The translations under genes were made by a program, and so were the position numbers. From Streptomyces sp. SLBN-118 (lineage in GTDB: Bacteria; Actinomycetota; Actinomycetes; Streptomycetales; Streptomycetaceae): 64,000 nt of DNA. Below are positions 25,653-34,891 of this stretch, in pieces. Within the stretch, counting starts at the first letter, position 1, and every line of letters starts with the position of its first letter. The notes under the pieces are model-generated. The model saw only the letters and a program-made list of their open reading frames with translations. It had not been told where the DNA came from and did not search any database. The stretch lies in NCBI RefSeq assembly GCF_006715635.1, contig NZ_VFNP01000002.1, positions 248,001 through 312,000 of the forward strand, read 5' to 3'.

Positions 25653-27161
25653 TCAGCTGCGCAGGTGCCCCAGCACCGATCGCACCGCACGGGCCACGGC
25701 GTCCCGTGCCTGCTCGGTGTGGTCGATCGTCTCGAACCCGTGGCGGCCGAGAGGTACGTCGACCACCTCGACATTGGCCTTGCATTCCCCGGCTGCGGTC
25801 AGGAATTCCCCGACCGTCGCCGCGATCTCCGAGCGCTCCAGCTCCACCCGGGTCAGCACGACCGGCAGTTGCCCCGCCGTTCGCACCGCGGCGGCAGGAC
25901 GGAATCGCGAGTCGGCAAGGCCCCAGTTCGGCAGCGGCGCCATTACGGGATAGGTCGCCGCCACACACCGCAGCCATGCCGGGGGCGCCGCCAGCCAGTC
26001 CGCCGACAGGAGCCCGCCGGCGGAGAAGTACCACAACGCGACGCGTTCGCCGTCGACGCGCGGATCAGCCCGTACGAGCTCGACCGCTGCGGCGACATCC
26101 TCGGCAGCACGCCCGTAGTCGTCGAGAGTGTGCAGCCGGTGATCCAGCGTCACGCCGACCACTCCCAGGCTCGCCACATACTGGCCGTAGCCGACGAAGG
26201 TCGGCCAGTCCCGCGGCGTCGGCTGGACGCCGGGGGGAATCGGGCCGCCATGGACGAACACCACAGCGGGCCGAGGGGCGTCGGCATCAGGCAGGTGGAA
26301 GTCGACCTGTCCCACCCGCTCGCGACGCCGCTCCCGTACCTCCATGAGGAAAGGCCGAAGATGTGCGGGCTGCTCGCTTCCCGCGCCGGTCACACGGTGC
26401 CCTTCTCCTGCGGCGGCCCGGAGCAGTACGTCGGCCAGCTCGCGAGGGGTGGAGAGCATCGGCCAGTGCCCTGTGTCGAGTTCGAAGAAGGTCACCCTGG
26501 GGTCGGTCAGCGCCTGGAGACGGGGGTCACCGAGGCCCACCAGGCCCTCGACCATCGCGATGCTCGACCCATTGGCGGTGCACAGGACTCCTGTCGTCGG
26601 CAGCCCGGCGACCGCATCCGAGAGTCGGAGCGGCTGGGTGAGCGTGCCACGCGGCTGCGGTGCGGCAAGGCGGGTCAGCCGTGCCAGTGCGTCTGCGGGA
26701 ACGCCGTCGACACTGCCCCAGCGCTGCCACTCCTCCAGTGGCGGCGGGGGAATCCGCCAGTCGTCCTCGCCCTGCCCGGTCGGGTCCGACAGTCGGTCAC
26801 GCACCGCCCGATCGGGAACCAGATCGAGGGCCGCGACGCCGTCCAAGGGCATGCCGGTGTCCACGTAGACGATCCGGGTGATCCGCTCCGCGCGCCGGTC
26901 AGCGGCGCCCAGCACCGGGTGGATGCCGTAGCAGTGACCGACCAGCACCACCTCAGGCGCATCCACGTGGTCGATCAGCTGCACCAGATCCTCGATGTGC
27001 GACTCCAGGTCCGTGCCGGGTCCCGCCAGATGGCGGCGCTCCCCCATGCCCGTGAGCGTCGCCGGGTACACCTCGGCCCCCGACTCCCGCAGCCGGGCGG
27101 TCACCTCCCGCCAGATCCAGCCGCCGGTGTAGGTGCCCGACACCAGGATGAATGCCGTCAT
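25653..27161 (-). CDS. Tandem alpha/beta-hydrolase protein with Cys in the first nucleophile elbow
   Basis: A 502-residue protein from ATG 27161 made of two hydrolase domains. Domain 1 (about 1-240) has ILVSGTYTGGWIWREV, the GMGER loop and elbow GHCYG (residues 75-79), with Cys at the nucleophile position where most relatives have Ser. ELDTGHWPM supplies the His. Domain 2 (about 275-500) has the oxyanion-hole HGGPIPPG, elbow YFSAGG and a C-terminal GRHGFE His, resembling BD-FAE/dienelactone-hydrolase-like enzymes. Together they look like a natural fusion of two esterases. The gene is divergent from a MerR-family gene across about 97 bp and is the likely target of that regulator. Confidence 0.82.
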   Translation of the reverse strand: MTAFILVSGTYTGGWIWREVTARLRESGAEVYPATLTGMGERRHLAGPGTDLESHIEDLVQLIDHVDAPEVVLVGHCYGIHPVLGAADRRAERITRIVYVDTGMPLDGVAALDLVPDRAVRDRLSDPTGQGEDDWRIPPPPLEEWQRWGSVDGVPADALARLTRLAAPQPRGTLTQPLRLSDAVAGLPTTGVLCTANGSSIAMVEGLVGLGDPRLQALTDPRVTFFELDTGHWPMLSTPRELADVLLRAAAGEGHRVTGAGSEQPAHLRPFLMEVRERRRERVGQVDFHLPDADAPRPAVVFVHGGPIPPGVQPTPRDWPTFVGYGQYVASLGVVGVTLDHRLHTLDDYGRAAEDVAAAVELVRADPRVDGERVALWYFSAGGLLSADWLAAPPAWLRCVAATYPVMAPLPNWGLADSRFRPAAAVRTAGQLPVVLTRVELERSEIAATVGEFLTAAGECKANVEVVDVPLGRHGFETIDHTEQARDAVARAVRSVLGHLRS

Positions 27162-27231
27162 GAACGCCTCCTCGCATACCTCGCTCCACGCGGTCGGCCC
27201 GATCGGCCGTCCGCGCCTGCCGGTACGGTAG

Positions 27232-27253
27232 GAACTCCCCCTGAGGGAGGTTC
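27232..27253 (+). promoter_or_regulatory. Candidate MerR operator
   Basis: GAACTCCCCCTGAGGGAGGTTC contains the dyad CTCCC-CCTGA-GGGAG, extended by GAAC/GTTC. It lies between the divergent hydrolase and merR-type genes, immediately before the TTG start. It also includes the GGGAGG ribosome site, so bound regulator would cover its own translation start region. Confidence 0.55.
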
Positions 27254-27258
27254 AAGTC

Positions 27259-28179
27259 TTGTCCACTGACGACACGTTGAGCATCGGAGAACTCGCCGAG
27301 CGGGCGGGTGTCACTGTCAAAACCGTCCGCTTCTACTCCGATCGCGGACTGCTGCCCGAAACCGCCCGCAGCAGCGGAGGACACCGCCGGTACGGTCCCG
27401 AAGCGATCGACCGGCTCCGCCTGATCCGCTCGCTGCGCACCCTTGACCTGCCGGTTCCGGACGTGGGCCGCGTCCTCGATCAGGAGGATGCGCTGGAGGG
27501 CATCATCGCCGGGCAGCTTCAGGAACTCGGCTCGCAGGTGGCCGCCCTGCGCTGGCGGGAGGCCGCCCTCCAGCTGCTTCAGGAATGCGGGCCCGAAGAA
27601 CGGGCCGACCGGCTGCGCCTGGTCGGTGCCGTGTCCGTCCCGCCCAGCACGGCCGCGCCGGTGCGCTTCTGGCGGCGCTGGCTGCTGCCCGCGCGACTCC
27701 CGGCCCGGCTGGTCTCAGCGATCATCGAGCAGGCGGTCCCGCAGCCCCCGGCGGAGCCGACCCCGGCCCAGGTACTGGCCTTCGCCCGACTGCACGCCTT
27801 TGTCTCCCGCCCCTGCCCCGGCACCGATCGTGGCCAACCCGCAGCACACCAGCCCGACAAGGGCTACCGCCCGGCCGTGCTCTACGACGGTCTCCGTGAG
27901 GCCTTCACGCTGGCGTCGCCTGCACTGCGGGATCAGCGGCCCCCGCACGAGGGCGAGGCTCTCGACTGCTTCGTCTCCGCGTACGCCGGCTCATGCGGCA
28001 CGCACGACACCCCCGCCTTCCGTCGTCGGCTCCGCGGTGAGCTCAGGGCGGATCCCCGTATAGACCACTACTGGCAACTCGTCGCCGAACTGTCCGGCCC
28101 GTCGGAACCCACCCCCGGCGCCGCCCACGATTGGCTCCGCATCGCCCTCGACGCCGAGACCGCCCGACCGGCCGCCTGA
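27259..28179 (+). CDS. MerR-family transcriptional regulator
   Basis: A 306-residue protein from TTG 27259, with GGGAGG 8 bp upstream. The N-terminal winged HTH is classic: LSIGELAERAGVTVKTVRFY, SDRGLLPETARSSGGHRRYG. The dimerisation helix follows (DQEDALEGIIAGQLQEL). The C-terminal domain of about 190 residues has no clear ligand-binding cysteines; CGTHDTP and SRPCPG are isolated. This is a long MerR with an uncharacterised effector domain. Divergence from the tandem hydrolase suggests it controls that gene and itself in response to a hydrolase substrate. Confidence 0.88.
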   Translation: MSTDDTLSIGELAERAGVTVKTVRFYSDRGLLPETARSSGGHRRYGPEAIDRLRLIRSLRTLDLPVPDVGRVLDQEDALEGIIAGQLQELGSQVAALRWREAALQLLQECGPEERADRLRLVGAVSVPPSTAAPVRFWRRWLLPARLPARLVSAIIEQAVPQPPAEPTPAQVLAFARLHAFVSRPCPGTDRGQPAAHQPDKGYRPAVLYDGLREAFTLASPALRDQRPPHEGEALDCFVSAYAGSCGTHDTPAFRRRLRGELRADPRIDHYWQLVAELSGPSEPTPGAAHDWLRIALDAETARPAA

Positions 28180-28592
28180 ACTGGACATCGCTCGGCGCCG
28201 GCGGCGGTCCTGGCAGCTTCAGGGGTGGTGGCCATGGTGGCCATGGCTTTGTCTCCCTCCCGTTCTGACTGTGCGGCATGAAGCCATACCCGGCGTCCCT
28301 GGATCCTTGGACTTTGCGACGGCCCGTCCGACCCACCAACAACGTAGGACCGCCTGATCCGGTCCTCGGCCACCGACAGCACGCGCCGCTCCAGCACCGT
28401 GAGGTGCTCGGGGCGGCGGCGCGTGCTGCGCGACCGGACGAGCGTCGGCGGCGCAGCCCTCGCGCAGCTCATGCGCAGACCGTCCACTCGCGCCACCGGC
28501 GCTGAGCCACTGCAGGCTGGATCACGGGGGCCCAGTTCCCCCAGAATGGCAGCTCAGTCCGCACAGCACGTCACGAGAGGAAGCTCAGGCGC
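28180..28592. other. Intergenic region, 413 bp
   Basis: No recognisable gene or repeat. Confidence 0.5.
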
Positions 28593-28991
28593 ATGGCCGG
28601 CAACGCAGACATGGTGGCCTTCATCGAAGCGCGACTTGCCGAGGAGGAGCAGGTCGCGTGGAATGCCGGAGGCGCGAACTGGAGGTGCCCGGCGGATGCG
28701 CCCGGAGAAGTCCATGACAGGAAGTCCGGCATCGCGTTCACTGTGAGAGGAGCCGACTACGACCAGCACATCGCGCTCCATGACCCGGCGCGCGCGCTGG
28801 CCCGGCTCGAGACCAATCGCGTCCTGCTCGGCGAGTATCTGGACGTGGCGGACCGGGACGTCGACCGGCCGACCGACGACTTCGCCTCCGGCCGGGCAGT
28901 CGGACTCGGCTTCGCGGTGCGGCAGCTGGCCGCCGAGTATGCCTGGCATCCCGGCTACAAGGCGAAATGGCTCCCCCGGTTCACCCGGTAA
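28593..28991 (+). CDS. DUF6221 family protein
   Basis: A 132-residue protein from ATG 28593, with GAGAGGAAG upstream. MVAFIEARLAEEEQVAW at the start, ADYDQHIALHDPARALARLE in the middle and the C-terminal VRQLAAEYAWHPGYKAKWLP are the DUF6221 signature of Streptomyces. The family is small, cytoplasmic and often found near mobile elements or phage remnants; its function is unknown. A strong bidirectional terminator follows. Confidence 0.85.
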   Translation: MAGNADMVAFIEARLAEEEQVAWNAGGANWRCPADAPGEVHDRKSGIAFTVRGADYDQHIALHDPARALARLETNRVLLGEYLDVADRDVDRPTDDFASGRAVGLGFAVRQLAAEYAWHPGYKAKWLPRFTR

Positions 28992-29010
28992 CGCTCGTAC
29001 CGGCAGGCCG

Positions 29011-29045
29011 GCGCCCTCCTCCGCGCTGCACGGAGGAGGGCGCCG
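29011..29045. terminator. Bidirectional terminator hairpin
   Basis: Fourteen-bp perfect stem GGCGCCCTCCTCCG with CGGAGGAGGGCGCC and a 7-nt loop, between the convergent ends of the DUF6221 and phosphoesterase genes. Confidence 0.85.
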
Positions 29046-29104
29046 CGCATGGTCCATGCAGGTGCCGCCGGTGGGGTCTCACCAGGACGTGGTGGGATGC
29101 CCGG

Positions 29105-30739
29105 TCACGGGGCCCAGATGTCGTAGATCGGGATGGCGTTCGTGTCGTTGGAGGTCATGCGGGTCAGGCCGAGCGCGTCCTCGACCGTCCGGGTCACGTT
29201 GTAGTGGTTGTAGTAGGTGTTCGACGTCGATCCGGCTGCCTTCAGCAGGTTCGGGGAGCCGACGATGATCGTGGGAATGGGGTTGGCGGAGGTCCAGTAC
29301 CTGTCCTCGTCCCAGGTGATGATCAGCAGCGACTTCTGAGTCTTGAACGCAGGGGAGTTCAGGAGCGTCGGAAGGTTGTTCTTCATCCAGTTGTCACCGG
29401 CGCTCACGCACGTCTGGATGTTGGGGCTGCAGTTGTTGTGCATGGTGTTGTTGCTGTTGGGCACGAACCACACGTAATTGGGCGTGGTCGACGTGCTCCG
29501 GAGGTCCGTCCAGAACTGCGAGATCGGCTTCAGATGGTTCTGGCAGTACGTGGTGTCGTTCCCCACGCCCTTGAAGTAGAGGAACGGGAGGTCATCGGGG
29601 TCGTACGGGCCGTTGGCCGTGAGGTCGCAGTTGCTGCTCGTGCCTTCGATGTAGCCCTTCCATGTCTTGCCCGCGTCCTCGGTGATCGAGCCGAGATGCT
29701 TGGTGTTGATGCCTCCGACGCTGTGCACGTAGGAGAAGTTGTTGCCCTGGATGCCCAATTGGGCGGCGGCCAGTGCGACATAGTTGGGGTCGCTCGGGTG
29801 CATGACGCCGTGCGAGTTGGTGAGCGTGATGTTGCCGCAGGCGAGCTGGGACAGGTAGGGCGCGGGCGCCGTGCTGGGAGAGGCACAGTTGGGCTTGTTG
29901 TTGCTTGTGCCGAAGATGTCGCTGGGTGCCTTGTTCTCCATCATGACCATGAAGACGTGGTCCAGCGCCGGAACCGTGCCCGCCGCCGAGGGTGGCGAAC
30001 CGATGTAGAAGTGCACCGGCACGCTGTACAGATCGCCGAGCTTGGGGTCGGTGGCCAGGTCGGTGCTGTATCCGTCGTTGTACAGGTAGTAGGCCACATA
30101 GCCACCGGGCGCCAGGCCGCTGGTCGAGAAGGTCACCGTTCCCGAGGCGCCGATCGCATATTTCCATGCGACGGAACTACCCGATCCGGGCGTGCCGTTC
30201 TCCTTGTAGATGCCGATCCAGTTGTTCTTGGCTCCCCACTGGTCGGGCACGCTGTACGTGGCGGTGATGGTTTCCCCGGCCGCGTAGCTGGGTTTGTCCA
30301 GGCTCAGCGTCGGCCCTACCCAGAAGTGACGGTTGGCCAGTTGGGAGTAGCCGTTGTTCCACAGGAGGTAGGCCACGTACTCCCCCGGAATCAGGGTGGT
30401 GCCTGCTGCCTGGTTGCTGTCACCCTCGGACGTGCCAGGGGCACCACTTCCGGCGAAGGTCAGCGTCCCCGAGGAACTGTTGGCGTACGCCCACTTGACC
30501 GCGGCGGCCGATCCGGGCGTGTCACCCGCCTTGTAGATGCCCACCCAGTTGTTGTTGCCGGCTGTGGTGGTGTACGTGACGTTGATCGTGTTCCCTTGCA
30601 TGTACGTCGTCTTGTCAAGGGTGATCGTGTCCGTAGCGGCCGAAGCCGACGGTACAGCGACGAACGCTACGAGCAACGCCATCGGCGTGATCAACCAACA
30701 CAGAAGCCTGAACGGTCTGCGTCTACGGGAGCCAGCCAT
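29105..30739 (-). CDS. Secreted phosphoesterase (acid phosphatase/phospholipase C family) with two Ig-like domains
   Basis: About 544 residues; ATG 30739 (MAGSRRRRPFRLL) is chosen because it starts the signal peptide ending VPSASA. Two repeats of about 95-115 residues follow, each with a LDKxxYxxGxTI strand, NNWVGIYK or NNWIGIYK, and GEYVAYLLWN/GGYVAYYLYN; they look like Ig-like carbohydrate- or wall-binding modules. The catalytic domain has HVFMVMMENKAPSDIFG, HPSDPNYVAL, the KHLGSITEDAG strand and LLIITWDED, as in the PF04185 alkaline phosphatase/phospholipase superfamily; Glu-Asn-Lys and Asp-Glu-Asp are metal-site candidates. It probably releases phosphate from extracellular esters. Monocistronic. 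Confidence 0.85.
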   Translation of the reverse strand: MAGSRRRRPFRLLCWLITPMALLVAFVAVPSASAATDTITLDKTTYMQGNTINVTYTTTAGNNNWVGIYKAGDTPGSAAAVKWAYANSSSGTLTFAGSGAPGTSEGDSNQAAGTTLIPGEYVAYLLWNNGYSQLANRHFWVGPTLSLDKPSYAAGETITATYSVPDQWGAKNNWIGIYKENGTPGSGSSVAWKYAIGASGTVTFSTSGLAPGGYVAYYLYNDGYSTDLATDPKLGDLYSVPVHFYIGSPPSAAGTVPALDHVFMVMMENKAPSDIFGTSNNKPNCASPSTAPAPYLSQLACGNITLTNSHGVMHPSDPNYVALAAAQLGIQGNNFSYVHSVGGINTKHLGSITEDAGKTWKGYIEGTSSNCDLTANGPYDPDDLPFLYFKGVGNDTTYCQNHLKPISQFWTDLRSTSTTPNYVWFVPNSNNTMHNNCSPNIQTCVSAGDNWMKNNLPTLLNSPAFKTQKSLLIITWDEDRYWTSANPIPTIIVGSPNLLKAAGSTSNTYYNHYNVTRTVEDALGLTRMTSNDTNAIPIYDIWAP

Positions 30740-31409
30740 GTCTCCACTCCTCGTGGGGGCCGCGTGCATGACAAATGGGGGGATGTGACCCCAGGGCGGT
30801 TGGACCACCAGGGGCCGCGGGGGGCGACGCGGACCGGCCCTCGATTGCGGGCACGTCGCGCGTCTATCACCGGTGCAGGGGTAGCCAGTTGAGGGATGGC
30901 GTACTGGCGGCGTCGAGGCAGATTACGCGAACGTGACGGTTTCCGCCGCAACTCCAATGCCGAGCGGGGTATCGGTCGGCCGTACTCTAATCCCGAGCCC
31001 ATGGCGTTTCAATAGGCGCGCTCAAATTCGCATAGCGCAACGCAATGTTAGGCGTGTCTTAACCGAGGTGATCTGGTGCGACGTCAACCGCGCGCACCCC
31101 ACCCGGTGCACGGCTGTTGATCGTTCTGCCCGGCTCGCTCCACGCGTTCCGTCCCATCCATTTTCTCCACCGTTCAATTTCCGTTCCCTTCAATGGCGTC
31201 GCAGAGAGGCAGCCTCGTCCAGGCCCCCCCATTGCATACGCCTACTCCACCCATGAGGCTTTCCGGACGTGCTGCAGGAGAGGTGATGCCATCGTCTTCG
31301 CCGAGCCCCGGCTGGTCGGAACCGCTGCAGTCTTTGACTCCAGGGGCTCGACACAGCGGTTCCCGCACATCACCCTGATTGACCAACGGACGGCCCGAGC
31401 CAGGAAGTG
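30740..31409. other. Intergenic region, 670 bp
   Basis: Upstream region of both flanking divergent genes. Open frames exist but none has recognisable motifs. Confidence 0.5.
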
Positions 31410-32696
31410 ATGCCGTTGTATCTCGCTGACAGTCGGAGTACTCCTCCACCGCACACCAGCACCGGCGTTGGACGGCGGTCTGCCGTGCCCGGCACCGTGC
31501 TGGCGCTCGGTGCCGTCAGCCTGGTCACCGATGTGTCGTCGGAGATGGTCACCGCCATCATGCCGCTGTACCTGGTGACCGGACTCGGCCTGTCCCCGCT
31601 CGGCTTCGGCTTCCTGGACGGGATCTACAACGGGGCAGGCGCGCTGGTACGGCTGCTCGGCGGACACCTCGGCGACCGGGGCGGAAACCGCCACAAGTCC
31701 GTAGCCGCAGCGGGATACGGGCTGTCCGCCCTGTGCAAGCCACTGCTCCTGCTCGTCACCACCGGGCCGCTCATCGGTGCCGTGCTGGCGGTGGACCGCA
31801 CCGGTAAGGGGCTTCGCACCGCTCCCCGGGACGCCATGATCTCGCTGGCCACCGAGCCCGCACAGCGGGGCCGGGCCTTCGGTGTGCACCGGGCCATGGA
31901 CACCACCGGGGCACTGCTCGGACCCCTGGTTGCCTTCGCCCTGCTGCGCCTGGCGGTTGACGGCTACGACGCGGTATTCGCGGTGAGCGGGTGCATTGCC
32001 GCACTGGGTGTGCTGATCCTGCTGCTCTTCGTCCCCGGGCACCGGGGGACAGAGCCCGGTGCCGCCCGGCCGTCCGGGCATGAGCGCGGATGGCGGGCCG
32101 CGTTGGGGCTGCTGCGGTTGAGTGGACTGCGGCGCCTGACCGGCTGCGCGGTACTGCTCGGGCTGACCACAGTCAGCGACTCCTTCCTGTACTTGCTGAT
32201 CCAGCGCCGACTCGGTCTTCCCGGACATCTCCTGCCCCTGCTGCCGCTGGGCACTGCCGCGGCATTTCTGGTGCTCGCCGTGCCGCTGGGCGTGGCCGCC
32301 GACCGGATCGGCCGACGCCGGCTCTTTCCCATTGGCCATCTCCTGCTGCTCGTCGGGTACGGATTGCTGCTGGTGCCGCTCTCAGACGGTTGGGCGGGGG
32401 TCCTGCCGGTGCTGGTGTTGCACGGGGCGTTTTATGCCGCCACGGACGGGGTGCTGGCCGCGGCAGCGGCCGACACCCTCCCACCGGCCCAGCGCGGCAC
32501 GGGACTCGCCCTGGTCGGTACGGGCCAGGCGCTGGCCCGCTTCACCGGCTCACTCGTCTTCGGTGCCCTCTGGTCCGCCTGGGGTACCGGCATCGCACTT
32601 GCCACCGCCACGGGTGCGCTCGCTGTGTGCACAGCCGCCGCGATGGTCGTACTGCGCCGCTCCGGCAGCCGGATGGCGGCGGAGAGCGCTTCGTGA
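31410..32696 (+). CDS. MFS transporter
   Basis: A 428-residue protein with about 12 hydrophobic segments. ATG 31410 (MPLYLADS) is preferred; GTG 31407 is immediately before it. The cytoplasmic loop 2-3 motif appears as GGHLGDRGGNRHK. Loop 4 carries DRTGKGLRTAPRDAMI, and a second half-motif is LGVAADRIGRRRLFP. This DRTGKGLRTAPRD pattern is typical of a bacterial MFS subgroup of unassigned substrate. The TolB-like gene follows after 100 bp in the same direction and may be co-transcribed. Confidence 0.88.
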   Translation: MPLYLADSRSTPPPHTSTGVGRRSAVPGTVLALGAVSLVTDVSSEMVTAIMPLYLVTGLGLSPLGFGFLDGIYNGAGALVRLLGGHLGDRGGNRHKSVAAAGYGLSALCKPLLLLVTTGPLIGAVLAVDRTGKGLRTAPRDAMISLATEPAQRGRAFGVHRAMDTTGALLGPLVAFALLRLAVDGYDAVFAVSGCIAALGVLILLLFVPGHRGTEPGAARPSGHERGWRAALGLLRLSGLRRLTGCAVLLGLTTVSDSFLYLLIQRRLGLPGHLLPLLPLGTAAAFLVLAVPLGVAADRIGRRRLFPIGHLLLLVGYGLLLVPLSDGWAGVLPVLVLHGAFYAATDGVLAAAAADTLPPAQRGTGLALVGTGQALARFTGSLVFGALWSAWGTGIALATATGALAVCTAAAMVVLRRSGSRMAAESAS

Positions 32697-32796
32697 CGCC
32701 GTTGCCGAGCCGCCCTGGCTTCTCCCGCACACGACACACCTGGGTGAGCCAACCCTGCGAACGGCCGGCTCGGCTCCATCGGAAAGGCACTGCCTG

Positions 32797-33825
32797 ATGA
32801 CCCGCAAGAGCCGCATTCTCGCTTTGCTCACCGCCGTTCTCGTGCTGGGTTCGATCGCCGCCTTCGCCGTGCACCATGCCGCCGAACGGGCCGACCGCCG
32901 CGGTCGTCCCCAGCCGGGCGGACCGGCAGTCGCGGACGGCCGGGTGTCACTGACCGCGCCTGCCGGCGCGGGGCGGCGCATGATCTTCCGCAGTACCGCC
33001 TACGGTCCGCACCGCGACGAACTCGCCTCGGTGCCTGCCGAACAGCCCGGCGGACAGCGCGCCACGTCGGGGGTGAAGTGCCTGCGCTTCTTCGCCGCGG
33101 GCGGCACCGGGATCTGCCTGCGGGGCGCGCAAGGGCCGCTGCGGAACGGCTACCGAGCGGTGGTCCTCGACGAGCGGCTGAACGAACAGCGCAGCTACCC
33201 GCTGGCAGGGGTTCCCAGCCGGGCCCGGGTCTCGCCGTCAGGGCACCTGGTCGCATGGACGGTCTTCGTCAAGGGGGACTCCTACGGCGCCACAGCCTTC
33301 TCCACGCGCACATCCATCCTGGACACCCGCACCTGGAAGCTCCAGGACAACCTGGAGGAGTACGACTTGAAGGTGGACGGCCACGGGTACCGATCCCTCG
33401 ACGTGAACGTCTGGGGCGTGACCTTCTCCGACGACGACCACTTCTACGCCACGGTGTCCACCCGCGGGCAGACCTATCTGGCGGCAGGCGACGTCGGGGC
33501 GGCCACGCTGACCACTGTGCACAGCAATGTGGAATGCCCCTCGCTCTCTCCGGACGGTACCCGGGTCGCCTACAAGAGGCGGGTGCCCGGCCTGCCGGCC
33601 GACTCGCCCTGGCGGCTGAATGTGCTGGACCTGCGGACCATGACCGAGACCGCAACCGCCGAACACAGCAACATCGACGACCAGGCCGTTTGGGCCACCG
33701 ACACAACCCTCGTCTATGCCAGGCCGGGGAAATTCGGGACAGACCTGTGGACCGTGCCCGCCGATGGCAGCGGGACACCAAAGCAGCTGGCGAGCGCGGC
33801 TTTGGCACCGGCTTTCATCGGTTGA
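32797..33825 (+). CDS. TolB-like beta-propeller protein, membrane-anchored
   Basis: A 342-residue protein from ATG 32797 with GGAAAGG upstream. A single N-terminal hydrophobic segment (ILALLTAVLVLGSIAAFAV) precedes a propeller built from PD40-like blades: ARVSPSGHLVAWTVF, VECPSLSPDGTRVAYKRRVP, DDQAVWATDTTLVYARPG and DLWTVPADGSGTPKQLAS. Asn/Asp-rich turns between strands fit a 6-7-bladed propeller exposed outside the membrane. It probably forms protein-protein contacts; a direct enzymatic role is unlikely. The pairing with an MFS transporter is common in Streptomyces, but its meaning is unknown. Confidence 0.75.
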   Translation: MTRKSRILALLTAVLVLGSIAAFAVHHAAERADRRGRPQPGGPAVADGRVSLTAPAGAGRRMIFRSTAYGPHRDELASVPAEQPGGQRATSGVKCLRFFAAGGTGICLRGAQGPLRNGYRAVVLDERLNEQRSYPLAGVPSRARVSPSGHLVAWTVFVKGDSYGATAFSTRTSILDTRTWKLQDNLEEYDLKVDGHGYRSLDVNVWGVTFSDDDHFYATVSTRGQTYLAAGDVGAATLTTVHSNVECPSLSPDGTRVAYKRRVPGLPADSPWRLNVLDLRTMTETATAEHSNIDDQAVWATDTTLVYARPGKFGTDLWTVPADGSGTPKQLASAALAPAFIG

Positions 33826-33957
33826 CCGCCGGAAAGCACGTTCCACCGCCCGGCATCCGGGCCGGCCCCCATTCACCGGACAGCTACGGGCTCGTGACGG
33901 CGGGCTCACCATGCCCGGCAAACGGAGGTGCCTCGACGACGACCGCTGCGGCCAGGG

Positions 33958-34169
33958 TCACCTGCGCCCCAGGTAGACCCCCAATGCGCGCTGCAGCACC
34001 TTGCCCAGGGCCTTCCACATGCGCTGGAAGTAGTCCAACGGGCGGGCCTTGAAGCCGTCGTGGGCAGCGGTCGCGGCGTACAGGCGGTAGAACTCGGGCA
34101 GGTCCGAGGCAGAGCCCCACGAGACATGGACGCCTGCCGTCTCGGCCGTGCGCAAGGACTGTTCCCAAT
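33958..34169 (-). pseudogene. FemX-type aminoacyltransferase remnant, 3' part
   Basis: Continues, across the IS, the 35834-36113 fragment. It reads HWEQSLRTAETAGVHVSWG, DLPEFYRLYAATAAHDGF, RPLDYFQRMWKALG and then KVLQRALGVYLGRR. In intact Streptomyces FemX-like proteins YFQRMWxAL lies near the middle and a segment like LLHKALDIYMSRR is the extreme C-terminus. An in-frame internal deletion of roughly 150 codons has therefore joined the two. These enzymes add the first glycine or amino acid to lipid II or related bridges. This copy cannot be active. Confidence 0.8.
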
Positions 34170-34357
34170 GAGCTAATTCCATCCTGAAGTTGCAGGTCAC
34201 AGCTCTGGTGTGCGGCTGGGTGGGGAGGCTCGGGCTGGTCGGGGGCGTGATCGTTAGCAGGAGATCGTCCGCCTCGTGGCCGGTTTGTCTGAATCGAGGC
34301 TCGGGGAAGCCGTGGCCTCCTACCCTCTGAAGGAGGGCAGGGCGGGAGGAGTTGCTG

Positions 34358-34837
34358 GTGGTGGACGTGTTGACGTGGGTGATGCAGCGGCGGCTGGTGC
34401 TGGCCGACCGCGCTGAACGGCTGCGTAAGGAGCTCGCCGATCTCGACGTCGAGGTCGCGCGGCTGGAGGCGGCCGAGGTGGTGTTCGGGCAGTTCGCCGA
34501 CGCCCGGCGCGCCGGGCACACCGATGACCCGGAGATGGCCGCCGAGTTGGAGCGGGTCACCAGCGCGCCTGGGGCGGGCGGGATGCTGCTGATTCCGCAC
34601 CGAGAGCATGGCATGGACATGAGCGCGCTGCCCGCCGACTACCAGGCGATCATGAAGATCGTGGCCGCGGCGTCGGAGGCGGTCCCGGCCAAGGACGTCA
34701 GCGTCGAACTGGGCAGGGGCGCCGGTCCGGGGCAGGTCGAGCCGGTCCGCAACAAGCTCAGGCGCCTGGCGGACCGGGGCTGGCTGCACCGGACCCCCGC
34801 GGGCCGCTTCACAGTCGTGCCGCAGCCGTCCGCCTGA
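34358..34837 (+). CDS. Coiled-coil/winged-helix passenger protein of the IS
   Basis: About 159 residues from GTG 34358, preceded by GGGAGGA at 7 bp. The N-terminal 40 residues form a coiled coil (LADRAERLRKELADLDVEVA, RLEAAEVVFGQF). The C-terminal part reads AASEAVPAKDVSVELGRGAG with VRNKLRRLADRGWLHRTPAG, a winged-helix of the type that tells copy number or regulates. The gene lies between the left terminal repeat and the transposase. Similar proteins accompany several Streptomyces IS elements as I recall. It might regulate transposition or be a passenger. Confidence 0.65.
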   Translation: MVDVLTWVMQRRLVLADRAERLRKELADLDVEVARLEAAEVVFGQFADARRAGHTDDPEMAAELERVTSAPGAGGMLLIPHREHGMDMSALPADYQAIMKIVAAASEAVPAKDVSVELGRGAGPGQVEPVRNKLRRLADRGWLHRTPAGRFTVVPQPSA

Positions 34838-34891
34838 GATCGACCGCGGCCGGAATTCGGCGTAACGAACGTTCCCCTGAGCGGAGTTGGG

